Assembly: GCA_024760905.1 (NCBI GenBank)
Contig: CM045729.1
Span: forward strand, 80,188,550 to 80,252,549
Direction: 5' to 3'
DNA: 64,000 nt
From: Plotosus lineatus
Lineage: Eukaryota; Chordata; Actinopteri; Siluriformes; Plotosidae
A model generated the notes under the pieces. The model was not told the DNA's origin. It searched no databases and saw only the letters and a program-made list of their open reading frames with translations. Of the stretch, positions 36,693 to 49,138 are shown piece by piece. A program made the translations under genes and the position numbers. Positions within the stretch are counted from its first letter, which is position 1, and the number at the start of each line of letters is the position of its first letter.

Positions 36693-39600
36693 CTAAAGAA
36701 AAAGCCCCATTGCTAAGTGACATCGGCCAGGACTGGTGATTTTGAAAGTTTTGAGTAGTAGTATAGTAATGTCGTATGGCTACACCTCCAGATTATGTTT
36801 ATCTATGCAGGCCGTCAGTTCATCATCTTCTGTCTGAACCAATGCGTAGCTGCCTTTCAGTCTTGTCATTGGACAATTTAGAATGATATGGTCTGTTGTT
36901 TCAGGAGCACTGTTACACCGAGGGCATATAGGGGAGTTCATTAGTTTCCATTTGTGCATCGTGTGGGCAGTATTGGCATATTTAGTTCTGAGTCTGTTGG
37001 TTACTCCCCAGTGTTTTTTTCGTTTAAGAGTTTTGAAGCCAGGAAGGGGTTGAATCAGATAATTTATCTCATTCCCACTTGTTTGAACATTTCCTTCCCA
37101 TTCTGTTCTCCATGCTTCTGTTGGATCAAAGTTTTCAAGCTCTGCTTTGTAGAAAGGGTTTCTTGACTTGAGTCTTGAAGTTGTTGGGGTATTCATGTAT
37201 ACTTGATTCAGAAGTATATCATCTGCCATGCCTTTCAGCCTTTTCAGTATTTTCTGAGTTTCATCTTCCCTTCTGACGTGGGGTGGTGCAATTGAACTCA
37301 TAACTGGAAGCCACTGGGTCTGTCTTTACTTGAGGCACCCTCTGATGGTTTGCATTGACTCTCTCAACCTATCGATAAGTTTTGTGTGTGAACTTCTGGT
37401 CTACACATGGGTGCAATATTCAGCAGCACTGAAGCATAAGGCCAAGGTTGATGTTCGCAGAACAGTTTGAGATGCACCCCATGTGGTTCTTGTATAAGCT
37501 TTCTTAGAATGCAGTTTCTTTTTGCGATCTCGTTGGCGCCTCCTTCAAGATGTTTACGGTAGGTGAGTCTAGGTAGAGTCTAGGGTGTCTAGGGTAATAC
37601 CTAAGTACTTGGGGTTTCGATCTGCTGACTAAACCTTGTTTTTTGACACAGATGTTAAGTGTTTTAGACGCCTAATGATTGTTGAGATGAAATACAATAG
37701 AAACTGACTTTGTTGTCTTCATTTTGAGGTACCACGTGTCAAAGTAATCTTTAAGAGCATATGTGTCTTTGCTGGGTGTTTCTTTAATGTCTGTCCATGA
37801 TTTTGATTGATGTGCTAAGACCCAGTCATTCACATAGCCTAGTTGTGGGGACCTTGTTGCTGGCATATTATTAATGTAGATGTTAAAGATTGTCGACGCA
37901 ATAACAGCCTTGTGGAACACCGTTCCTTATTTTTGTTGATTTGCTCTTCTCTCCTCCAAGTACCACGTGGAACTGTCTGATGCCAGTCATAAGGGACAAA
38001 ACTTTGAGAATTTTCTTGCATGGTATCAGTTTTGCAAGCTTCAGCATGAGTCCATCTGTCCATCCTGCATGGTCGGCTGCATATAGGTCTTCGAGGACAG
38101 CTCCTGTGTTTAGATTATTTTCAAAATTAGCTTCAATATATGATGTTAGGGCTAGGACCTGTTCTGTTGGGCCTCTTTGTGGTCTGGAACCTGCTTGCTG
38201 CACTGGTATGAATGGGTCTATATAAGGTGTGATCCTTGTGAGAATGAATCTCTCTAACAACTTGTATAGACAGCAGAGCAGTGATATAGGTCTATAGCTT
38301 GATGGTTCTATGGCTGCTTTCCCTGGTTTCTGAATGGCGACAACTCTGGCATGTTTCTATATTTTAGGGAAAGTGCCTTTTCCCATGATATCAGTCATTG
38401 ATGAAGCTAGCCATTCTATTGCATAGTATCCCAGGTGTATTATCCTCTCTGGGTAGATTCCATCAATATCAGCGTCCTTACCATTTTTAATGCATTTAAT
38501 CGTCTCTGCCATTTATTTATGTGTAATTGAAGCACTGAGAAAAAGTCCAGCAGGTTCTTTGGTTTCCATACTTGTTTTGTATTCTTTTCTAATCTGTTTT
38601 CAAATTGCTGATTTGGTATGTGTTTTCCTCTCTCTTTTATTTCTTTAACTATTTCATCTAGAGCAATAAGGTAGGCTCATTTTGTAGGACGAGAGTCAGG
38701 GTCAAGCTTCTTGATAGTTTGCCAGGCTTGTTTCAACAACCTCCACCCATCTTTCTTTGTGACGCTCTTGTAATAACTCAAGTAGTTCCCCTGCAATGTT
38801 TTGATCTTGAGACTTTCGTAGTCTTCCAGAAGGTTTTGACTGCGTTCTGACCAACAGGGTATGTTTCATTGCTGTATTCAGAATAGGTTTTGTGAATTGG
38901 TGAATGTTGTCAGTGGTGGACTTTATTCTTTGGCATGTTTTGTCAATGCCATTTTTGTAGGCTTCCCAGTCAGCTTTTCTAAAATTCCACCGTGGCTTGG
39001 GTATTGTTGCAGTTATTGGGATGGTGATAGCTGTGGTGACAATGCAGTCGTGGGGGGAGGGGCACAAACCAGTGTCTCACCCTCACACTGGTCCCAAGCC
39101 CAGATAAATACAGAGGGTTGTGTCAGGAAGGGCATCCAGGGTAAAACAAATGCCAAATAAAATATGCGAATCACAAGAAAGAATGACATACCGGATCGGT
39201 CGCAGCCTGGGTTAACAACGACTGCCATCAGTGCTGTTAACCAATAGGGTGCTGGTGGAAATTGGACTACTGTTGGTCGAAGACGTCAAAGAAGGAGAGG
39301 CGGGAAGCGTGTCCGTAGGCAGAGAGAGAAGAGGAAAGGCATGAGTCTCGGACTGAAAGTAGGTACTTTCAATGTTGGAACTATGGCAGGAAAATATAGA
39401 CAGCTGGTTGACATGATGCAGAGGAGGAAGGTGGACATACCGTGTGTTCAGGAGACCAGGTGGAAAGGTAGCAAGGCTAGAAGCAGGGAGCCGGGTTTAA
39501 GCTGTTTTTTGATGGTGTGGATGGGAAGAGAAATGGAGTAGGAGTCATCTTGAAGGAGGAGTTTGTCAGGAATGTTCTAGAAGTGAAAAGAGTGTCAGAC

Positions 39601-42289
39601 AGAGTGATGAGTCTCAAGTTAGAAATTGAAGGCATGATGTTGTTAGTGCTTATGCCCCACAGGCAGGATGTGAGCTAGAAGAGAAGGAGAGATTCTGGAG
39701 TGAGTTAGATGAAGTGATGCTGAGTACCTCCAGAGGTGAAAGAGTGGTCATTGGGGCAGACTTCAATGGACATGTTGGTGCAGGAAACAGAGGGGATGAG
39801 GAAGTGATGGGTAGGTTTGATATCTAGGACAGGAACGCAGAAGGACAGATGTTGGTAGATGTTGCAAAAAGGATGGAAATGGCTGTGGTGAATACTTTTT
39901 TCCAGAAGAGAGAGGAGCATAGGGTGACTTATAAAACTGGAGGTAGGAGCAGACAGGTTGACTACATCTTGTGCAGGTGATGTAATTTGAAGGAAGTCAG
40001 TGACTGCAAAGTAGTAGTGGGTGAGAGTGTTGCCAAACAGCATTGGATGGTGGTGTGCAGGATAATGCTGATGGTGAGGAAGGTGAAGAAGGCAAAGGCA
40101 GAGCAGAAGACAAAGTGGTTGAAGCTGAAAAAGGAAGAGCATCGGGTTGTCTTCAAGGAGGAGTTAAAACAGGCTTTGGGTGGTCAGGAAGTGCTTCCAG
40201 ATGACAGATGTCACAGTAGATTTTCTGACAAGAACATTCGTCTTGTGAGAGGATGAGTGAGAGGATGCCGGAGGAATGGAGGAGAAGTGTGATGGTACCC
40301 ATTTTTAATAACAAGCGAGACATGCAGAGTTGTGGCAACTGCAGAGGGATAACGTTGATGATCGATACAATGAAGTTATGGGAAAGAATAGTGGAAGCTA
40401 GATGGAAGGCAGAGGTCAGCATTTGTGAACAACAGTTTAGTTTCAAGCCATGAAAGAGCACCACAGATGCAGTGTTTGCCTTGAGGATGTTAATCGAGAA
40501 GTACAGAGAAGATCAGAAGGAGCTGCATTGTGCCTTTGTGGATCTGGAGAAAGCATATGACAGGGTGCCGAGAGAGGAACTGTGGTATTACATGAGGAAG
40601 TCTGGAGTGGCACAGACGTATGTTATAATGGTGCAGGACATGTATAAGAGATGTAAGGCAGTGGTGAGGTGTGCTGTCGGTGTGACAGAATAGTTCAAGG
40701 TGGAGGTGGGACTGCATTAAGGGTCAGCTCTGAGCCCCTTCTTGTTTGCTATGGTGATGGACAGGCTGACAGACGAGGTTAGACAAGATTCCCCATGGAC
40801 TATGATGTTTGCAGATGAGATTGTGATCTGCAGTGAGAGCAGAGAACAAGTGGAGGAAAATCTCGAGAGGTGGACGTATGCCCTGGAAAGGAGAGGAATG
40901 AAGGTTAGCCTCAGTAAGACAGAATACATGTGCATGAATGACAGGGACCCTAGAGGAATGGTGAGGTTACAGGGAGCACAGATAAGGAAGGTGGAGGATT
41001 TTAAGTACTTAGGCTCAACAATCCAGAGCAATGGAGAGTGTGGAAAAGAGGTGAAGAAGCGTGTGCAGGCAGGTTGGAATGGTTGAAGAAAAGTGTCCGG
41101 TGTGATGTGCGATAGGAGGGTATCGGCAAGAATGAAAGGAAACGTGTACAAGATGGTGTTGAGGCCAACTATGTTGTATGGCTTAGAAACAGTGGCCCTG
41201 GGGAAAAGACAGGAGTCAGAGCTGGAGGTAGCAGAGATGAAAATGTTGAGGTTCTCTTTGGGAGTAACGAGGGTGGATAGGATTAGAAATGAGCACATCA
41301 GAGGAACAGCACATGTGAGACGTTTAGGAGACAAAGTCAGAGAGGCTAGATTGAGATGGTTTGGATATGTACAGAGGAGGGATAGTGAGTATATTGGTAG
41401 TCGGATGCTGAGGTTGGAATTATCAGGCAGACGGCTTAGAGGAAGACCAAAGAGACGATTCATGGATGTAGTGAAGGAGAACATGAAGGTCGTTGGTGTA
41501 AGAGAAGAAGATGCAAAGGATAGGGTGAGATGGAGGCAGATGATTCGCGGTGGCGACCCCTGAAGGGAAAAGCCGAAAGGAAAAGAAGAGGTAGAAGATA
41601 GCTGTGGTGACAATCGTCGGGCGATGTTGGCTATGAGGAAAGTCAGTCAGGACTTCTCTTGTTGTTTGTACATTTCCCTTACTGTTTAAATGAGACAAGA
41701 GCAAGATCTGGTGTGTATTCTATCTTCCAGCGTGCTGATTTGAGCATGCCTTTGGCTTTCGGGTTGTCTTGGAGGGCTACTTTAGAAAGCTCCGCCCACT
41801 AACTTACCTCATTTCCTGCTTGGTCATTATTTAGGTGACCCCATTCGTTGTGGTTACTACTGAAGTCTCCCATGAATGTTGCTGGGTAGTTTAGTGCATC
41901 AATGGTGGGGGTGGATTAGTCCAGTCCATGCTAGGAGGTTTGTAGATGTTATATGTATTTCTGTGTCTCCAAGTTTGATGCATAATCTTTGTGTGCCATT
42001 TTCTTCTGTGCTACCACCAAGGTCAATCACCTGATCTGGGTTTCTAGCATATATAGCAATGCCATATTTTGGGTAACTTTTGCCTGTTGATGACTGAGTA
42101 TCCAGGAATAGTATATCTAGATGGTGGAGCATTTTCGCTGAGGTGGGTTTCTTGGACAAGGCCTACGTTGATCTTGTGTATCTCTAGGAGTTTGGCTATG
42201 TATACACATTTTGCCATGGATATTCCTTCTATATTTCGACACAGAACTTTTATCCGAGTTGATTCGCTTAACATGGCAGCACACCGAAG
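36693..42289 (-). mobile_element. Jockey-like APE LINE, near full length, split by an RTE insertion
   Basis: Reading from 42275 on the minus strand: an EEP endonuclease start (MLSESTRIKVLCRN, then VGLVQETHLS), a YGIAIYAR / STNLLAW segment down to 41899, then after the RTE insertion a KPRWNFRKADWEAY linker (39067-38702), RT motifs QQAGSRPQRGPTEQVLAL, NGVPQG and FNIYINNMP (38260-37672), and a C-terminal zinc-knuckle-like CPRCNSAPETTDHIILNCP at 37301-36780. The catalytic YADD box reads YVND. Many stops break the frames. The 15-bp CTGAAATCTGATTGG at 36678-36692 and 42290-42304 is a likely TSD, which puts the start codon only about 15 bp from the 5' end. The RTE insertion is at 39044-41596. Clade beyond Jockey-like is unresolved. 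Confidence 0.82.
39044..41596 (+). mobile_element. RTE-clade LINE, nested in the Jockey-like LINE, 18-bp TSD
   Basis: GATAGCTGTGGTGACAAT occurs at 39026-39043 and 41597-41614, exactly flanking the element. The EEP endonuclease is at 39341-39800 with frame breaks (for example near 39495 and a TAG at 39825). About 550 bp of the RT N-terminus is lost near 40205-40255 (joined after LPDD). RT motifs [21 protein letters not shown] (normally FADD) and KYLGST follow, and the C-terminal region ends at 41563. It is inserted antisense to its host. Confidence 0.94.
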
Positions 42290-42756
42290 CTGAAATCTGA
42301 TTGGACAGAAAAAAAAAAAAACAGGAAGGAGCGTAGCCAGAGACACACGAAGACATTAATAGACTGTTGTGAGTAATATATTACAATTTCATGGAACAAA
42401 TATTAGAATTGAAGTTGTAATGTAGGTCAGTTCTACTGGTAGTGTTTTGACCAGCACAAAAGGCCTTGCTGGCCCTGATGGCCCACCACTGGTTGGTCCT
42501 ACCTGACTTCACTCTGTCTGCAGGGTGAACTCCCATTTTAGTCTTGCTGCTATGTTGGTGGTATCACAAAGTGTGTGTGTTAATTGAAATATGCACTATA
42601 CACAATATCACATTGCATCAGTTTTCATGTGTGGAAAATATGGCAATCAGTTCTGGGGGTGGGGAGTGCTAACACTCAACGCACAATGCAAGACATCTTT
42701 GATGGGTTCCCCTAAGGAACATGGCTGACAGAGGGCTTCAATAAGAATGAGTAATA

Positions 42757-42813
42757 GTGAATTTCTCCATTGTGAGATTAATAAAGCTGTATCTTATCTT
42801 AGCTGTATCTTAA
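42757..42813 (+). repeat. 3' tip of a Rex1/Babar-like LINE
   Basis: AATTTCTCCATTGTGAGATT, then AATAAAGCTGTATCTTATCTTA, is the plus-strand version of the 3' end seen at 14015-14075. Only about 57 bp remain. Confidence 0.75.
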
Positions 42814-43349
42814 GTAAACGACCTTAAGGTAGTATAAGGAATTCCCATTACAGCTCGTTAGAGTAAGTGCAATGCTGCTTGTTGAATTATTTATTTTTTA
42901 TTTATTTATTTTGTTGGTGAGCGTTTGTTGCCTATAGCCCATTGATTTGGATTGACAAACGATGCCTTTGTAATGTAATTCATTTCCTCAGGGAGACTTG
43001 GAATGGTCAGGATCTCTCTCTAAGGACCTTGATGGGTCTTGGTGAAAGTGTTTGCAACTTCCCACGAAATGTATTTCAGTGTCCAGTGGATGCTGTTTGG
43101 GATTGCATTAGTCTAAATCACCACTGACCCATAATGAGGGTCTCTTGATAATCTGGCAGGCTCTAAGATAATAATTTATGTGTGCAGTGCTTTACACTCA
43201 GAAGTCTGTTTTTGTCACAATGTCTGGAAATTAACTTTTGCCAAGAATCTGCACACCTGAGAAGATACCCAATACATTGCCATGTTTTGAGCAAGTGATT
43301 TCTAATTACAGTGTTTGACATTCATTTGTGCAGTAAACATTTATTTTCA

Positions 43350-43700
43350 GGGCAGTGGTGGCCGAGTAGTATAGGGCACTGGATCACCTGATCCTAAGGT
43401 TGGGGGTTCGAGTCCCACTCTTCATAAGGTTGTCAGTGTGTGCATGCACCCCCCCCCCCATGCAGCTAACTGGGTACTCAAAGGCCAGCCAAGTCTCTCG
43501 CTGTCTATGGTTTGAGGCATGTAAAAGAACCATTGCCGACTTTCCACAAGAGTAGGCTGCAACGCAGTCAGTGTGTTTCTGCCCTGCGATGGCCTGGCGA
43601 GCTGTCTAGGGTGTACTCTACCCTCGCCCGAAGTTGGCTGGGATGGGGGCTAGCCTCCCTGCGACCCTAATTAGGATTAAGTGGTTACAGAAACTGAACT
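43350..43700 (+). repeat. tRNA-derived SINE (family 1), full length
   Basis: The copy runs from GGGCAGTGGTGGCCGAGTAG through the B-box-like GGTTCGAGTCCC, the CTCGCTGTCTATGGTTTGAGG and AAAAGAACCATTGCC blocks, GGCCTGGCGAGCTGTC, to TAATTAGGATTAAG. It is the most complete copy of family 1 in the window. Confidence 0.75.
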
Positions 43701-45405
43701 GAACATTATTTTCACAAGTTTCCTTTCACAGCTATTTAAAAAAGGTTGTCTAAAATGAAAGGCCTGCTGCAGTAAATGAAACACTCAGCTGGACTAAAAG
43801 ATGTCGAGGGTCACATGGCTGCACAGGACATCTCTGGGGGGGGGTGGCAAATGATTCATTAATTCATTTATTTTCTGAAAAGGCCGCATAATTCGATAAC
43901 TCGGTTAGTGCACTGGGGTCAAGGCAAATGATATAAAAATGAAACCGACACTGAAATCTTGTTCGAACATGTCCTACTCTCCATTCTACTTGTACTATTA
44001 TCAGGAATGTAAAGCAAGATCTCTAAAGCCAGATGCCGAGATATTTTTGTTGAATGATAAGCACCTGATAGAGTTTGAGAAGGAACCATTGGTTTGTGCA
44101 AATTTAAGACATGCAGACACCCTCAGTTCATTCATTCCTTTTACACAACAGGTTGCTTAGTCATTTACACCTGGCTGTCATGACAACCCCCCCCCCCCCA
44201 ACAATCAAATAAAGTAATTGAAATAAACAAACAATTCTTTAGAAATAATTTCAAAAAGAGAGGATTGGTGGGGCATTTTATTCTGTCCAATGGTATACCT
44301 TAATTGCTCCCTATATTAATAGGCCAGTTAATTTTATTGTTCAGGTGGGTTTGTTATTTTAGCCTGTTGATTTCCCTCAGGGTGAAGCAAGCTAATTTTC
44401 CAAGTTAATTACTTGCAGATATGAATTAGAGAGAAATGCTATAGTATGATTTTTGGTCCCCCTCATAATGAGCTCATTAAGGCAGTGGCTGAACCCAGGC
44501 TGGGAATATTGCTTTGGTAATCTTATCAGGCATACAAACAAGAGTTTTTAAAATAGATCTGATGCATGTTCATGTATAGATCCGATCAGAAGTTTCAAAT
44601 CTGTCTGTGATTTTAATTGCTTCCGTACTTTAAGTGGCAAACATTAATTACTAGGTGATTTTATCATAATGTCTTCCATTTTCAAATGGTTTGAAAGATG
44701 ATTTTTTTTTTTTTTTTCCCCCCTGAATGCATCAGGTAATCAATACATCAGACTCATTTCGGCATGTATTAATGTAACACTTCCTCTTCTTGACATGACT
44801 CATTTTATCCATGATTGACTTTTGCAGATGTCCAGTCTAATTGGCAATTAACATAGTATGAGATCCTGTGAGATTTACATATGCCAAAATCATACCATGA
44901 ATGGAATCCCCCTGTCAATATTGAAGAGCTCAAAATAACCCAGAATAGAAAGACTGGACCTTCAATATATAGGTGGACAGATTGAAATTTATTTAGGTGT
45001 TTGAAAATTTGAGATTTAATGTGGACAGATGTCTGCCCTGCAATGGCCTGGTGAGCTGTACAGGGTGTACTCTGCCCACGCCCAGAGTCAGCCGAGATGG
45101 GTGCCAGCTTTCTGCAACCCTAATTAGGATGAAACCGTTCAGAAAATGAATGAATGATTGGACGTACATCATCCATGACATGGTGTGTATTTCATGCACT
45201 ACTGAGGGCAAAGGCAAGTTTGTCAGCACACATTTGAAAACTCTCATTTTACTGATGAAACACATACAAATAAAATATAGCTGTATTTTACTATGTCTCT
45301 ATTGTGAGAAATGCTCGTTCTGGGCTGATCATGTTTATTCAGCTGTTGTTTTCACAGTAATGTCTAATTTATTTCTGGTACAATTATAATGCCACCCAAC
45401 ATTGA

Positions 45406-45605
45406 CAGGGCAGTGGTGGCCCAGTGGGAGAGTGTTGGCTTACTGATGTGAAGGCCAAAGGTTCAAACCCCACAATCACTGAATTGACATTGGTGATCAC
45501 CTGCCACCACTACCACACACAGTGCAGCAAACTGGATCATAAAAGGCCAGCCACACCTCTCGCTGTCTGTGGGGAGACCTTTTAAAGAACCATTGCAAGT
45601 CGGGC
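45406..45605 (+). repeat. tRNA-derived SINE (family 1), arm-2 specific
   Basis: GGGCAGTGGTGGCCCAGTGG head, GGTTCAAACCCCAC B-box-like motif, CTCGCTGTCTGTGGGG block and AAAGAACCATTGC end. The corresponding place in arm 1 (about 7620-7670) has no such copy. Confidence 0.75.
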
Positions 45606-46115
45606 AGATAAAACTGCTATGACTCCTTTTGTTTCATATTTTATCAATGTTTTTTCTCACACTTTTTTTTCTCTTTGCTTCCATCTAGAGGAGACTGATG
45701 TACATTGCTATACTGTCCATTGCCCCAACATTAGACACAAGTGTAATACGTACAGTTTTTATTTGTTTGTTTATTTACTCAGACTTTAGGTTACCTCTTT
45801 GTGTAGTGAATATTAATGAGCTTGGTAGATTTTGGATTTGCCAACTTTTCTGATGAATGTCATTTTGTGACCTTTAGTGACTATTTGTGACTGCAGTCCT
45901 CCATAACCAGCCTGCAGTGTTCTGCTCCGGTGAGTTTAATTTGATTCTCGGTTTCTGGAGGAATGAGTCTCATTCTGAGCACTGAGAGAAGTGACCCATA
46001 ACTGGACCTACAAACTCCTGTGTTTTACTTTAAAGAAGACTGAAATCAGGCTTTAATTGCTTTTAATCACAGTGAAAGTGAACATTCAGACTGGAGAGAA
46101 CAACATCAAAATAAA

Positions 46116-49100
46116 ATGGCTTCCAAGTTCTCAGAGGAAGAGCTCTCCTGTCCTGTGTGCTGCGAAATCTTCAAGGATCCTGTTGTTCTGGACTGCAGTC
46201 ACAGTGTGTGTAAAATGTGTTTGGAGAAGTTCTGGGAGACCAAAGGATCCAGAGAATGTCCCGTTTGTAGGAGGGCGTCATCAATGCAAGAACCTCCCAC
46301 AAATGTGGCCTTAAAGAACCTGTGTGAGGCTTTCTTACAGGAGAGAAGCCAGAGATCTCCATCAGAGTCAGAAACAGTCTGCAGTCTGCACAATGAGAAA
46401 TTCATACTCTTCTGTCTGGACGATCAACAGCTGGTGTGCGTGGGGTGTCAGGATTCAAGAAAACACACTAACCACAAACTCTGCCCCATTGATGAGGCAG
46501 TAACAGACTGTAAGGTAAATAATGTATATTACAAAAACACAATGAACAGTTAAATCTCCCGAATAAACAGTGGTGTGAGGTAACAGTGTGTAAAATAAGA
46601 GCTGAAACCCAGAGTCTCCATGCAGTGTGTGGATTTGTTTCAGGAGGCGCTCATAACTGCACTGAAGCCCCTACAGGAGAAACTGGAGGTCTTTCAAGAC
46701 TGTAAACTGAACTGGAGTCAGACTGCAGAACATATAAAGGTCAGAATCAATAGCATGGGTTTGGTATTATAATTATGCAGTGGTATTTCACTTTATGAAA
46801 TAAATCTGTTCCCGTGCCTTTATTTTAAACTGCATTTTTCATAAATTGAACAGAATTTTACATGTAACATGCGTGATTCATTCCAAGGCTCCCGATACTA
46901 CCCCGTTAACTCTTTAAAAATAAAAGTACACCAATTTTGTATTAATGTGTTAAAAGAAAATTATTTAATCTCTCAACCCACCCATGTCACCTTTAAAGTC
47001 CAAGGGTTGCCAGTCTGAAGAACCCCCAGCCCCACCCTCCTTCATGAACGAGGTCCTTAAATATGGCAGTTGCTTTTTCCGAAATAATCGCCTCCGTCAC
47101 TATCTCCACTTTTATTGCCTCCTTCTGCTTCAATATTATCCAGATTGTAGAGGGGTTTCGGCCATACTCCTTTGCGATTTCACTCGACCGAATCCCATTT
47201 TTATAATTTCCTGTTTTACTTTTATTGATAACGAAGCCCACTTTTCAATCTAACTGGGAATCACTCTCTTGGGGCCCATGATTAATAACAAAAATAATGC
47301 TGCAATAAGTACACTGGGGGGGACTCGCAAACCAACAGTACAACTGTCTTTCACTCATATGGGTTGAAGGCACACGAAAAACATCATGGGTACAGTACTG
47401 CTTTATGGAGATTCAGTCCCCTCCTAGCCATTGGGGTGGGTTGTTGAGAGGCAACCAATGGGAAAGTTACTTGCACATTGTTTGAATGGCACGTTTGAAT
47501 TTTTAAGATGGCGCTTTCGTAACGTGAACTTGTTCCAGAGACAAATTTTAGAAAAATGCATTTCGTAACCTGCTTTTTTTTTGTTGTTGTTTGTTTGGTG
47601 AGACTTCTGTAAAGTGAGGTAGCACTGTATTTTACATCCTTGCATAATGGATTCTATTTCAATGGATTTCCTCTTCATTGCAGATTCAGGCCCAACACAC
47701 AGAGTGTCAGATTAAGGAGGAGTTTGAGAAGCTTCACCAATTTCTAAGAGATGAAGAGGCAGTCAGGATCGCTGCACTGAGAGAGGAAGAGGAGCAGAAG
47801 AGTTGGATGATGATGGAGAACATGGAGAAGCTGAGCAGAGACATTTCATCTCTTTCAGACACAATCACAGCCATAGAAGAGGAGATGGGAGCTGAAGATG
47901 TCTCGTTCTTACAAGTGAGGATAATTTTATTCAGTATTGATCCTGTGAGAAAGTAAAACTTGTTTCCATCATCAGAAACGTCACATTTCTTTGGTGTAAA
48001 AATGTCAATCATATCCACTGATATTTACTTTGCTGTTTTACAGAACTACGAGGCCACAGTGAAAAGGTGAGTGATGTGCTTCCTGTCTCTCATTCTCTGT
48101 GTTTCTGAATCCAAACCCACAGCAGCACTGAATCCTGAATGTGTTTACAGAGCCCAGTGCACACTGCAGCATCCAGAGGAGCTTTCAGGAGCACTGATCG
48201 ATGTGGCAAAGCATCTGAGCAACCTGCAGTTCAGAGTCTGGGAGAAGATGCAGGACACTGTACAATACAGTAAGCAACTGAAAGTACCTTTTTTTTAAAT
48301 TCTATCGTGTGGCAATTTCTAATGTCAATCCCTTAACCTGTTTTCAAATAAAATGCACTTAAGGGGTCTATTGCTTTTATTTGTGTATTGCATATTATAA
48401 AATTGTTCATGTCGTGTTTTGTTCGGTTCATTGGGGATCCAGTCGACAGTTTATTTTGACGTTGAAATCAGACTGTGGCTCATTCATTGAAGAAACTTTC
48501 TCCGTTCAGTGTTTGTATTGAGCAGAGAGACTGAGGACCCAACGGAGTGCAGCAGAGACCTAAAGGTTCAGTTTCTTACATAGTTTCTATCTTCTCGTAT
48601 TTGTGTGTTTTCAGTACCTGTAACTCTGGACCCCAACACCGCTCATCCTAAACTCATTGTATCTGATGATCTGACCAGTGTGAGATTCAGTGATGAGGAA
48701 CAGAATCGTCCTGATAATCCAGAGAGATTTAATAATTATTCCTGTGTTCTGGGCTCTGAGGGTTTTAACTCGGGGACTCACTGCTGGGATGTTGATGTTG
48801 GAGACTGTACATGGTGGGTTGTGGGTGTGATGAAAGAATCTGCTCAGAGGAAGGGGGTGATATTCTCCAGTAGTGGAATCTGGTATGTGGAGAATTTTTA
48901 TGATAAATATGGAGCAGGTTCTACGCTACAGTCATCTACTCTCCTCTCAGTGTCTCAGAAACTCCAGAGGATCAGAGTCCAGCTGGACTGGGACAGAGGA
49001 AATCTGTCCTTCTCCGACCCACTCGCTAATGAACACATCCACACTTTCACACACACATTCACTGATACATTACTGCCATTCCTCAGTGTTTATGGTGAAG

Positions 49101-49138
49101 AATCTCCTTTAAAGCTCCTCCCACTTCAGTCTCTGTAA
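46116..49138 (+). CDS. TRIM-family protein (RING, B-box 2, coiled coil, PRY-SPRY), six coding exons
   Basis: Exons by GT/AG sites: 46116-46514 (399 bp), 46644-46739 (96), 47684-47914 (231), 48044-48066 (23), 48151-48269 (119), 48615-49138 (524 with stop). They join to 1392 bp, an open frame of 463 residues. The 96/231/23/~116 pattern is standard for vertebrate TRIM genes. Domains: RING C3HC4 at residues 12-51, B-box 2 (C-x2-H-x7-C-x7-C-x2-C-x5-H-x2-H) near 90-120, coiled coil about 134-260, PRY-SPRY about 290-463, starting [14 protein letters not shown] proteins of this layout are RING E3 ubiquitin ligases that bind targets through SPRY, commonly in antiviral or inflammatory signalling; the target here is unknown. 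The start ATG follows AAAATGGCTTC and aligns with the arm-1 copy. A Tigger-like element (46778-47627) sits in intron 2. I cannot tell TRIM21/39-like from fish-expanded classes. Confidence 0.88.
46778..47627 (-). mobile_element. Degenerate Tigger/pogo-type DNA transposon in TRIM intron 2
   Basis: The ends CAGTGGTATTTCACTTTAT (46778) and GTAAAGTGAGGTAGCACTG (ending 47627) are imperfect inverted repeats, with TA at the right border and nearby on the left. On the minus strand, 47241-46993 encodes [20 protein letters not shown], a CENP-B-like helix-turn-helix typical of Tigger transposase N-termini, followed by frame breaks. About 850 bp remain; the catalytic domain is absent. Arm 1 has no element in the same intron (6194-6277), so it arrived after the duplication or was lost there. 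Confidence 0.78.

Larger units (their letters stand above)
42305..44341. other. Gene-free; several short repeat fragments
   Basis: Contents: at 42450-42495, the inverted relative of the GTGGTGGGCCATCAGGG repeat (17927); at 42757-42813, a Rex1-like LINE 3' tip (plus strand) ending in TATCTTATCTTA; at 43350-43700, a family-1 SINE (listed separately). No gene is supported. A frame at 43939-44160 has no recognisable motif. Confidence 0.55.

Noticed and set aside
43939..44160. 73-residue open frame
   Set aside because: No motif, no conserved partner and ordinary length for chance.
44993..45265. Minus-strand frame in arm 2
   Set aside because: It overlaps a SINE 3' body and has no motif; the arm-1 equivalent is not conserved as a frame.
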